Positions 57,001-64,000 of a DNA stretch of 64,000 nt are shown piece after piece. The stretch spans positions 26,778,160-26,842,159 of the forward strand of contig CM056395.1 of the NCBI GenBank assembly GCA_029718625.1, read 5' to 3'. Within the stretch, counting starts at the first letter, position 1, and each line of letters starts with the position of its first letter. Source of the stretch: Synaphobranchus kaupii (Eukaryota > Chordata > Actinopteri > Anguilliformes > Synaphobranchidae). The position numbers and the translations under genes were made by a program. The notes below the pieces were generated by a model. The model had not been told where the DNA came from. It worked only from the letters and a program-made list of their open reading frames with translations, and ran no database searches.

Positions 57001-60000
57001 GCCGCAACAGTTGTAGTTTCTGCACTTGTTGTCGTGGGAGATACAGTTGTAGTTGCTTGGTGTTGTGTGGTGGTTAGAGATTCAGTTGTTGCAGGACTTT
57101 CAGTTGTGGTTGGAACATTTGTTTGGGTTGGAGCTACACTTGTAGTTGGAGCAATTGTTGTAATTGCTGCAACAGTTGTAGTTTCTGCACTTGTTGTGGT
57201 GGGAGATACAGTTGTAGCTGCCTGGCGTTGTGTGGTGGTTAGAGATTCACTTGTTGCAGGACTTTCAGTTGTGGTTGGAATATTTGTTGTGGTGTGAGCT
57301 GCACTTGTAGTTGGAAGAATTGTTGTGGTTGGTGCTACAGTTGTACTTTTTGCTGCTGTTGTAGTGCGAGGTACAGTTGTAGTTCCTTGGCGATGTGTGG
57401 TGGTTAGAGATTCACTTGTTGCAGCACTTTCAGTTGTGGTTGGAACATTTGTTTGGCTTGGAGCTGCACTTGTGGTTGGAGCAATTGTTGTAATTGTTGC
57501 AACAGTTGTAGTTTCTGCACTTCTTGTGGTGGGAGATACAGTTGTAGTTGCTTGGCGTTGTGTGGTGGTTAGAGATTCAGTTGTTACAGGACTTTCCGTT
57601 GTGGTTGGAACATTTGTTTGGCTTGGAGCTGCACTTGTAGTTGGCGGTATTGTTGTAATTGCTGCAGCAGCTGTTGTTTCCACAGCTGTTGTGGTGGGAG
57701 ATGCAGTTGTTGTTGTTCTTCGACGATGTGTGGTTGTAAGAGATTCAGTTGTTGCAGCACTTTCAGTTGTGGTTGGAACATTTGTTTGGCTTGGAGCTGC
57801 ACTTGTGGTTGGAGCAATTGTTGTAATTGCTGCAACAGTTGTAGTTTCTGCACTTGTTGTGGTGGGAGATACAGTTGTAGTTGCTTGGCGTTGTGTGGTG
57901 GTTAGAGATTCAGTTGTTGCAGGACTTTCAGTTGTGGTTGGAGCATTTGTTTGACTTGGAGCTGCACTTGTAGTTGGCGGTATTGTTGTAATTGCTGCAG
58001 CAGTTGTAATTTCCACAACTGTTGTGGTGGGAGATGCAGTTGTAGTTCTTGGATGATGTGTGGTGGTTAGAGATTCAGTTGTTGCAGCACTTTCAGTTGT
58101 GGTTGGAACATTTGTTTGGCTTGGAGCTGCACTTGTAATTGGCGGTATTGTTGTAATTGCTGCAGCAGTTGTTGTGGTGGGAGATACAGTTGTAGTTCTT
58201 GGACGATGTGTGGTGGTTAGAGATTCAGTTGTTGCAGGACTTTCAGTTGTGGTTGGAACATTTGTTTGGCTTGGAGCTGCACTTGTGGTTGGAGCAATTG
58301 TTGTAATTGTTGCAACAGTTGTAGTTTCTGCACTTGTTGTGGTGGGAGATACAGTTGTAGTTGCTTGGCGTTGTGTGGTGGTTAGAGATTCAGTTGTTGC
58401 AGGACTTTCAGTTGTGGTTGGAACATTTGTTTGGCTTGGAGCTGCACTTGTAGTTGGCGGTATTGTTGTAATTGCTGCAGCAGCTGTTGTTCCCACAGCT
58501 GTTGTCGTGGGAGATACAGTTGTTGTTCTTCGACGATGTGTGGTTGTAAGAGATTCAGTTGTTGCAGCACTTTCAGTTGTGGTTGGAACATTTGTTTGGC
58601 TTGGAGCTGCACTTGTAGTTGGTCGTATTGTTGTAATTGCTGCAGCAGCTGTTGTTCCCACAGCTGTTGTGGTGGGAGATACAGTTGTTGTTCTTCGACG
58701 ATGTGTGGTTGTAAGAGATTCAGTTGTTGCAGCACTTTCAGTTGTGGTTGGAACATTTGTTTGGCTTGGAGCTGTACTTGTAGTTGGCTGTATTGTTGTA
58801 ATTGCTGCAGCAGCTGTTGTGGTGGGAGATACAGTTGTAGTTCTTGGACGATGTGTGGTGGTTAGGGATTCAGTTGTTGCAGGACTTTCAGTTGTGGTTG
58901 GAACATTTGTTTGGGTTGGAGCTACACTTGTAGTTGGAGCAATTGTTGTAATTGCAGCAACAGTTATAGTTCCTGCACTTGTTGTGGTGGGAGATACAGT
59001 TGTAGTTGCTTGGCGTTGTGTGGTGGTTTGAGATTCAGTTGTTGCAGGACTTTCAGTTGTGGTTGGAACATTTGTTTGGCTTGGAGCTGCACTTGTAGTT
59101 GGCGGTATTGTTGTAATTGCTGCAGCAGTTGTAGTTCCCACAGCTGTTGTGGTGGGTGATACAGTTGTAGTACTTGGACGATGTGTGGTGATTAGAGATT
59201 CAGTTGTTCCAGGACTTTCAGTTTTGGTTGGAATATTTGTTGTGGTGTGAGCTGCAATTGTAGTTGGAAGAATTGTTGTGGTTGGTGCTAGAGTTGTAGT
59301 TTTTGCTGCTGTTGTAGTGCGAGGTACAGTTGTAGTTGCTTGGAGATGTTTGGTGGTAAGAGATTCAGTTGTTGCAGGACTTTCAGTTGTGGTTGGAACA
59401 TTTGTTTGGCTTGGAGCTGCACTTGTAGTTGGCGGTATTGTTGTAATTGCTGCAGCAGTTGTAGTTCCCACAGCTGTTGTGGTGGGTGATACAGTTGTAG
59501 TTGCCTGGCGATGTGTGGTGGTAAGAGATTCAGTTGTTGCAGGACTTTCAGTTGTGGTTGGAACATTTGTTTGGCTTGGAGCTGCACTTGTGGTTGGAGC
59601 AATTGTTGTAATTGGTGCTACAGTTGTAGTTTTTGCTGCTGTTGTCGTGGGAGATACAGTTGTAGTTCTTCGACGATGTGTGGTGGTTAGAGATTCAGTT
59701 GTTGCAGGACTTTCAGTTGTGGTTGGAACATTTGTTTGGCTTGGAGCTGCACTTGTGGTTGGAGCAATTGTTGTAATTGCTGCAACAGTTGTAGTTTCTG
59801 CACTTGTTGTGGTGGGAGATACAGTTGTAGTTGCATGGCGATGTGTGCTGGTTAGAGATTCAGTAGTTGCAGGACTTTCAGTTGTGGTTGGAATATTTGT
59901 GGTGGTGTGAGCTGCACTTGTAGTTGGAAGAATTGTTGTGGTTGGTTCTACAGTTGTAGTTTTTGCTGCTGTTGTAGTGCGAGGTGCAGTTGTAGTTGCT

Positions 60001-62415
60001 TGGCGATGTGTGGTGGTATGAGATTCAGTTGTTGCAGGACTTTCAGTTGTGGTTGGAACATTTGTTTGGCTTGGAGCTGCACTTGTAGTTGGCGGTATTG
60101 TTGTAATTGCTGCAGCAGCTGTTGTTCCCACAGTTGTTGTGGTGGGAGATACAGTTGTAGTTCTTCGACGATGTGTGGTGGTGAGAGACTCAGTTGTTGC
60201 AGGACTTTCAGTTGTGGTTGGAACATTTGTTTGGCTTGGAGATGCACTTGTGGTTGGAGCAATTGTTGTAATTGCTGCAACAGTTGTAGTTTCTGCACTT
60301 GTTGTGGTGGGATATACAGTTGTAGTTGCTTGGCGTTGTGTGGTGATTAGAGATTCAGTTGTTGCAGGACTTTCAGTTGTGGTTGGAACATTTGTTTGGC
60401 TTGGAGCTGCACTTGTGGTTGGAGCAATTGTTGTAATTGCTGCAACAGTTGTAGTTTCTGCACTTGTTGTGGTCGGAGTTACAGTAGTAGTTGCTTGGCG
60501 ATGTGTGCTGGTTAGAGATTCAGTTGTTGCAGGACTTTCAGTTGTGGTTGGAATATTTGTTGTGGTGTGAGCTGCACTTGTAGTTGGAAGAATTGTTGTG
60601 GTTAGTGCTAGAGTTGTAGTTTTTGCTGCTGTTGTAGTGCGAGGTACAGTTGTAGTTGCTTGGCGATGTGTGGTGGTAAGCGATTCAGTTGTTGCAGGAC
60701 TTTCAGTTGTGGTTGGAACATTTGATTGGCTTGGAGCTGCACTTTTAGTTGGTGGTATTGTTGTAATTGCTGCAGCAGTTGTAGTTTCTGCACTTGTTGT
60801 GGTGGGAGATACAGTTGTAGTTGCTTGGCGTTGTGTGGTGCTTAGAGATTCAGTTGCTGCAGGACTTGTAGTTGTGGTTGGACCATTTGTTTGGGTTGGA
60901 GCTGCACTTGTATTTGGCGGTATTTTTGTAATTGCTGCAGCAGTTGTTGTTCCCACAGTTGTTGTGGGAGATACCGTTGTAGTTGCTTGGCGATGTGTGT
61001 TGGTTCGAGATTCAGTTGTTGCAGGACTTTCAGTTGTGGTTGGAACATTTGATAGGCTTGGAGCTGCACTTGTAGTTGCCGGTATTGTTGTGGATGGTGA
61101 TACAGTTGTTCTTTCTGCAGCTGTTGTGGTGGGACATATTACTGTAGTTTTTGGAAGATTTGTGTTGGTCATAGATTCAGTTCTTCTCTGATTTTCACTT
61201 GTTGGTGGAATATTTGTTGTAGTTGGAACTGCACCCGTACTGGGAGCATTTGGAGCTGCATTTGTACTTAGATAAATTGTTGTGATTGGTAATATTGTTG
61301 TAGTTTCCACAGTTGTTTTGCTGGTAGATACGGTTGTAGTTGTTTGCCGAGGTGTGACGGTCAGATATTGAGTTGTTGTCGGAATTTCTCTTGTGGCTGG
61401 AACATTTGTTGTGGTTGGAGCTGCACTTGTAGTTGGAGAAACTGTTGTGATTGTTAATATTGTTGTAGTTTCCACAGTTGTTTTGGTCGTTGATACATTT
61501 GTAGTTCTTTGCCGAGGTGTGATGGTCAGAGATTCAGTTGTTGCAGGAATTTCTCTTGTGGCTGGAACATTTGTTGTGGTTAGAGCTGCACTTGTTGTTG
61601 GAGGAACTGTTGTGATTGTTTCTGTAGTTGTAGTTTCCACAGTTGTTTTTGTGGTAGATACAGTTGTAGTTGTTTGCTGATGTGTGATGGTCAGAGATTC
61701 AGTTGTTGGAGAACTTATTCTTATGGCTGGAACATTTGTTGTGGTTGGAGCTTCAGTTGTTTTTTCCGCAGCTGTTGGCGTGGGACATATATTTGTAGTT
61801 CTTGGAAGATTTGTGTTAGTCATAGATTCAGATCTCCCAACTTCACTTGTGGGTGGAATATTTGTTGTAGTTGGAGATGCACCTGTACTGGGAGCAATTT
61901 GAACTGTTGTTGGAGAACTTGTGATTGGTAATATAGTTGTAGTTTCTACTGTTGTTTTGGTGGTAGATACAGTTGTAGTTGTTTGCAGAGGTGTGACGGT
62001 CTGATAATCAGTTGTTGCAGGACTTTCAGTTGTGGTTGGAGCTGCACTTGTAGTTGCAGAAATTGTTGTGGATGGTGATACAGTTGTTGTTTCCGCAGCT
62101 GATGTGGTGGGACATATATTTGTAGTTATTGGACGATTTGTGTTAGTCATAGATTCAGTTCTTATCCGAATTTCACTTGTGGGTGGAATATTTGTTGTAG
62201 TTAGAGCTGCATCTTTACTGGGAGCAATTGTAGCTGGATTTGTTATTGGAGAAATTGTTGTGATTGGTAATATAGTTGTAGTTTCCACAGTTGATTTGGT
62301 TGGAGATACAGTTGTTGTTTGCCAATTTGTGATGGTCACAGAATCAGTTGTTGGAGGACTTCCTCTCTTGGCTGGAACATTTTTCACAGGTGGAGTTGTT
62401 AAACTTGTTGTTGCT
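1..62415 (-). CDS. Giant mucin-like PTS tandem-repeat exon (partial; continues past the left edge)
   Basis: This is one continuous minus-strand reading frame of about 20,800 codons, with codons on plus-strand triplets starting at multiples of 3. I checked the right 1.5 kb, the 53.2-54.3 kb region and each unit variant by eye and saw no in-frame stop below the TAA at 62496-62498. The protein is about 378 repeats of 55 residues. One common unit runs HRPRTTTVSPTTTTVG, then TTAAAAITTIPPTTSAAP, then SQTNVPTTTESP, then ATTESLTTT: 22 Thr, 5 Ser and 7 Pro in 55 residues. Such Thr/Ser/Pro-rich, Cys-poor repeats are the O-glycosylated core of mucins, which are secreted or on the apical cell surface. 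I see no N-X-S/T sequon in the units. Insertions and deletions between units are multiples of 3. The exon start is set by the acceptor at 62416-62417. No start codon, signal peptide or terminal domain lies in the window, so the mucin class is unknown. It is possibly a gel-forming or membrane mucin; a non-mucin PTS glycoprotein is the alternative. Confidence 0.9.
2402..5038 (-). repeat. Tandem duplication of an 8-unit (1320-bp) block
   Basis: Sequence at about 2402-3718 recurs at about 3722-5038 with an offset of exactly 1320 bp. The class D unit with CTACTTGTAAG (2750 and 4070) and the following class B, C and A units are shared. The variant GATGTGGTTGG at 3421 also recurs at 4741. The copies differ at single bases, for example GTAGTTGG versus GTAATTGG near 3408 and 4728. 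The copies part where class B begins in one and class A in the other, near 3720 and 5040. Confidence 0.8.
9100..15690 (-). repeat. Four tandem copies of a 10-unit (1650-bp) higher-order block
   Basis: Successive offsets of 1650, 1650 and 1647 bp link the class B/C/A/B/C run at 9730, 11380, 13030 and 14677. Copies 1 and 2 share the rare GTGGTGCTTAGC and GTTCGAGCAATTG variants. Copies 3 and 4 instead share GGAGCGATTG. The 3-bp shorter spacing of the last copy comes from loss of one codon near 14167 (GCTGTTCCC instead of GCTGTTGTTCCC). Block edges are approximate because neighbouring units belong to the same classes. Confidence 0.75.
13610..24170 (-). repeat. Tandem duplication of a 32-unit (5277-bp) block
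   Basis: Everything from about 13610 to 18890 recurs 5277 bp to the right. Two private changes are shared by both copies: the one-codon deletion at about 14167 and 19444, and GCAATAGTTGTAG in place of GCAACAGTTGTAG at about 14990 and 20267. Length is 32 units minus that codon. The block holds parts of the 10-unit repeats and an internal 7-unit (1155-bp) duplication (16466 and 17621; 21743 and 22898), so it arose after them. Confidence 0.8.
20290..30700 (-). repeat. 22-unit (3630-bp) higher-order block, two full copies and one shortened copy
   Basis: Offsets of exactly 3630 bp link 20944, 24574 and 28204, and likewise 21439, 25069 and 28699. After about 29690 the third copy jumps by 1155 bp: 27214 corresponds to 29689, an offset of 2475. 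It has therefore lost 7 units. Single-copy changes mark the later copies: GCGAGATAC at 24414, GGCAGTATTG at 24526, GTATTTGG at 28480 and TTGTTCTAATTG at 29153. Confidence 0.78.
31310..36300 (-). repeat. 14-unit (2310-bp) higher-order block, two copies and part of a third
   Basis: Offsets of 2310 bp join 31313, 33623 and 35933, and also 31999/34309, 32494/34804 and 32860/35170. Shared private markers are GTTCTAGGAC in place of GTTGCAGGAC (Ala to Arg in the mucin frame) and the run GGAATATTTTTTTGGG at 32575 and 34885. The GTTGCGTGGCG variant is shared as well. Near 31150 and 32965 a compact junction fuses a class B half to a class A half. Confidence 0.8.
32150..46170 (-). repeat. Tandem duplication of a 43-unit (about 7.1-kb) block, right copy one unit shorter
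   Basis: From about 32150 to 33980 the right copy lies 7095 bp away (31999/39094, 32494/39589, 33319/40414). From about 34080 to 39240 the offset is 6930 bp (34309/41239, 35995/42925, 37444/44374, 38470/45400). The 165-bp change reflects loss of one class C unit near 40930 in the right copy. Private variants occur in both copies: GGGATATACAG (37945, 44875), AAGAGTTTCAG (38479, 45409) and GTTGTTGCCACATTT (37097, 44027). Differences are very few, for example GGTACGC at 36391 versus GGTACAC at 43321, and AGCGG at 37891 versus AGTGG at 44821. Confidence 0.85.
53190..53860 (-). repeat. Divergent island with a non-repeat linker inside the PTS domain
   Basis: The reading frame stays open, but the 55-residue consensus breaks down. 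At about 53210-53340 the mucin frame holds a linker with no unit pattern, including TEGVTPILVTEGPSTSAIP and RTGKIVSTIPQPTTL. The flanking units to 53860 are strongly diverged, with features such as TTSENPRTTESL and CCTGTTCTGG on the DNA. The composition remains rich in Thr, Ser and Pro and has no Cys, so I keep it as part of the same exon. It may be an old segment that homogenisation has not reached. Confidence 0.8.
53860..61080 (-). repeat. Older, mixed 55-residue PTS units
   Basis: About 44 units lie here, with the same four classes but many hybrids and single-unit changes, and without long identical higher-order blocks. Short internal losses are all in frame. One 15-bp loss near 56700 joins GCAGCAGCT directly to GTTGTGGTGGG, and similar shortened units occur near 58160 and 58810. 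There are 3-bp losses near 56868 and 60960 and a 3-bp gain near 57710. Basic residues before the TTTV segment vary (RRR-, HRR- and QRQ-type). Confidence 0.85.
61080..62415 (-). repeat. Degenerate N-terminal edge of the PTS domain, with three Cys codons
   Basis: About eight units can still be traced by fragments such as TTNIPPTSE, ATTESLTI and TTTVSTTKT, but each differs widely. Three Cys codons, in the shared context ATA-TGT-CCC (Ile-Cys-Pro), lie at 61134-61136, 61785-61787 and 62112-62114. They are the only Cys codons I found in the whole exon. The first residues after the intron read ATTSLTTPPVKNVPAKRG, and a Trp occurs in TNWQTTT near 62325. Edge units of tandem arrays commonly decay because unequal exchange rarely reaches them. 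Confidence 0.82.
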
Positions 62416-62525
62416 CTAAAAATATATTCAAAATGTAAAGTTTTTGGAATGTAAGTTTTGAGGTATTTTTGGATTTCAAGGTTTGTAATTTGAAATTAAA
62501 AATTTTAATGCATTATCATACTTAC
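62416..62525 (-). other. Intron of 110 bp between the short exon and the giant PTS exon
   Basis: The donor GT is at 62525-62524 (GTAAGTATG on the minus strand). The acceptor AG is at 62417-62416, preceded by TATATTTTT. A second AG directly follows at 62415-62414, so a NAGNAG-like choice could shift the join by two bases and change the phase. The upstream stop of the giant frame (62496-62498) lies inside this intron, which agrees with the frame being entered by splicing. Composition is AT-rich and the 55-codon periodicity stops sharply at its edge. Confidence 0.65.
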
Positions 62526-62565
62526 GATTGCACTGTGACTCCATTGATTTGCCAGCAGATATAGA
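62526..62565 (-). CDS. Short (40-nt) coding exon upstream of the PTS exon
   Basis: On the minus strand this segment is preceded by a strong acceptor, TTTCTTCAACTGCAG, with a branch-point-like TTTAAC about 20 bases upstream. It is followed by the donor ATC|GTAAGTATG, whose intron side matches the consensus exactly. All three frames are open, as expected for so short a segment. If splicing uses the acceptor at 62416-62417, the exon reads YICWQINGVTVQ and joins through a split Ser codon to ATTSLTTPP of the PTS domain. If the alternative AG at 62414-62415 is used, it reads SISAGKSMESQCN and joins to PTTSLTTPP. I do not recognise either peptide as a named domain. The exon is an inference from splice signals only. 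Confidence 0.55.
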
Positions 62566-62804
62566 CTGCAGTTGAAGAAACATGTTAAATTCTACTCATG
62601 TCATGTTATGTGGCACATATTTACACATTTTACATCATTTTATAAATATGTATGGAGGCTTATGCAGTTAAATTTTACAAACAGGAAAATAACCATTAAA
62701 TGAGTGTCAGTTTTTAGTATGTTGAAAAATAAGAATATTGCTCTTCAGTATTATGGGTCTTAACACCATCTTTTCAATTAATTTCAGTTTTCCAGCTACA
62801 CAAT
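62566..62804 (-). other. Intronic sequence upstream of the short exon
   Basis: The first 45 bases hold the acceptor of the 40-nt exon: a branch-point-like TTTAAC, the TTTCTTC tract and CTGCAG. The remainder is AT-rich and I see no open frame, RNA gene or repeat in it. Confidence 0.5.
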
Positions 62805-63435
62805 GGGCCTCATTTATCAATATGGTCATAAAATTTTCCTGACTGAATAATTTTAACAGACTCATGCTTCATTCCATTTAGGCTTTGTGTGATGAGCAAC
62901 TAATTGTCGTGTCTAATTAAAAAGCAAATAATTATAAACTTATTCAGATATTATTTTTTGGCAATCGGGCTACACTTCACAAGTCTAGATCCACGAGGCG
63001 TTGGTCAAGTGTGTTTTAAAATATTGCCTAGATGCATTAAAAGCTTTTAATACTTTCACAAATGGAATGCCTTGGACATTATTTTGCCCTTTTTGCCCAG
63101 CTACTCATGTAGGCGAAGTCAGCACCTTTTTGTTTTTCACCTGTTAACTCCACAGTGCTCCGAACAAAAGTATATATTTTTTTATTTTTTTATGTATTAA
63201 TTTTTTTTTTTCCATTATTGAGGCTGGCTATTGTTGTGCCGTCGCTGTTCATTGCATGGAATGTCACTGCCTCACGACTGGGAAAAAAGCGTACGCAAAG
63301 TCAAGAGCTGCTTTGAGATTTAATTGTACCGTACCCCAACATTTGTTTTGATAAATACAAAAATTTGCATAGAAATGGTCGTACGCACACTTTACGATCA
63401 GATTTTAACGTAGGTTTGAATGATAAACGAGGCCC
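62805..63435. mobile_element. Candidate non-autonomous DNA transposon (MITE-like), 631 bp
   Basis: The left end GGGCCTCATTTATCA (62805-62819) is matched in inverted orientation by TGATAAACGAGGCCC (63421-63435), 14 of 15 bases. AAT flanks both ends directly and could be a 3-bp target duplication. The interior has GCGTACGC at 63289-63296 and CGTACGCACA at 63380-63389, a motif I associate with short inverted-repeat elements scattered through fish and amphibian genomes, and a T-rich tract at 63173-63213. It has no transposase frame, so it would need a partner element to move. The family is not assigned. Confidence 0.6.
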
Positions 63436-63691
63436 AATGAGTCTGTTTTTTGCTATTATGCACATCCTTGTCAACTTCATCACTTATAAGGTGATGTAAA
63501 TAACATCTTTATTGTATTCTGAAATGCTGAGTAACCCTGTTTTATTACATATTATATCCAATGTGATAACCAATTTCAAAGCAATGTTTTCAAGCAATGG
63601 TTTATTCCAGAGTACAATTCAAACTTTTCTGATGGAAAAATGTTAATGTAAGGGAAACTTTGTTTATTGTGGATATGTCACAGTGGTTCTA
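63436..63691. other. Unannotated AT-rich intronic or intergenic sequence
   Basis: Both strands are broken by frequent stops and I see no convincing splice pair, RNA or repeat. A 60-codon minus frame across 63301-63483 starts here but runs through the inverted-repeat end of the neighbouring element and is judged fortuitous. Confidence 0.4.
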
Positions 63692-64000
63692 AATTCAATT
63701 CAATGCAATGTATTTTGTATAGCGCTTTTTACAGAGAACTTTCACAAACATGCTGTACAGAGAAACAGAAAGAGAATTGGGCAAAAACCAGACCTGAACC
63801 CCCCAAACTGCAAACGAGGTGAAAAACGCTCAAACAGTGGCAGAAAAAATCTCCCCGATGGGAAGAAATCTCAAAAGGAACCTGGCTAGAGAGGGGGAGC
63901 CCATCCTCCGCTGGCTGGCCCGGTTTAAACTAAGGGTGGAATGGATGGTAGCAGAATGCAATGAGGGATCTAACACAGCAAAGTAAACTAGCTGGTAGTA
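63692..64000 (+). repeat. Fish-type interspersed repeat, cut by the window edge
   Basis: It opens with AATTCAATTCAATGCAATG and TTTTGTATAGCGCTTTTTAC, then an A-rich stretch with ACAGAAACAGAAAGAG. Further in are GATGGGAAGAAATCTC, GGAACCTGGCTAGAG and GGGGAGCCCATCCTCC. This order matches a repeat family I recall as abundant in ray-finned fish genomes. A 68-codon open frame at 63683-63889 lies inside it and is not treated as a gene. The right end is not in the window. Confidence 0.6.

Noticed and set aside
63301..63483. Minus-strand 60-codon open frame
   Set aside because: It crosses the inverted-repeat end of the candidate transposon and has no recognisable domain or splice support.
63683..63889. 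Plus-strand 68-codon open frame
   Set aside because: It lies inside the fish interspersed repeat and shows no coding signature.

Overview
The window is almost entirely one gene fragment read from the minus strand: a giant mucin-type Pro/Thr/Ser (PTS) exon. It comes from a vertebrate genome, most likely a ray-finned fish. The evidence is spliceosomal introns, a fish-type interspersed repeat with the AATTCAATTCAA...GTATAGCGCTTTTTACA start at the right edge, and a terminal-inverted-repeat DNA element with GCGTACGC cores in the intron. The fish assignment rests on my recognition of these repeats and was not searched.

Layout. Positions 1 to about 62415 form one tandem array of 165-bp (55-codon) units, roughly 378 of them. 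On the minus strand, codons occupy plus-strand triplets that start at multiples of 3. I found no stop in this frame from the left edge up to a TAA at 62496-62498, about 20,800 codons. Each unit is about 60% Thr+Ser+Pro, with almost no Cys or Met. This is the hallmark of a densely O-glycosylated secreted or cell-surface mucin domain. The array continues off the left edge, so neither the C-terminal domains nor the full size can be seen. Shorter open frames on both strands (Val-rich on plus, Gln/Leu-rich or Cys/Ser-rich in other frames) are shadows of the repeat and are not annotated.

The array is graded. From 1 to about 53.2 kb it is very homogeneous and built from nested higher-order duplications of 7, 8, 10, 14, 22, 32 and 43 units. 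At about 53.2-53.85 kb there is a divergent island with a non-repeat linker. From 53.85 to 61.1 kb the units are older, more mixed and sometimes shortened. From 61.1 to 62.4 kb they are strongly degenerate and hold the only three Cys codons I could find. The last stretch is the N-terminal edge of the domain in the protein.

Upstream (to the right) there is a convincing 110-bp intron (62416-62525) and a 40-nt upstream exon (62526-62565) with strong splice signals. Beyond it lies intronic sequence with a candidate 631-bp non-autonomous DNA transposon (62805-63435) and a truncated fish interspersed repeat (about 63692-64000). The mucin subfamily (gel-forming versus transmembrane) cannot be decided, because no VWD, CysD, SEA, EGF or cystine-knot domain lies in the window.
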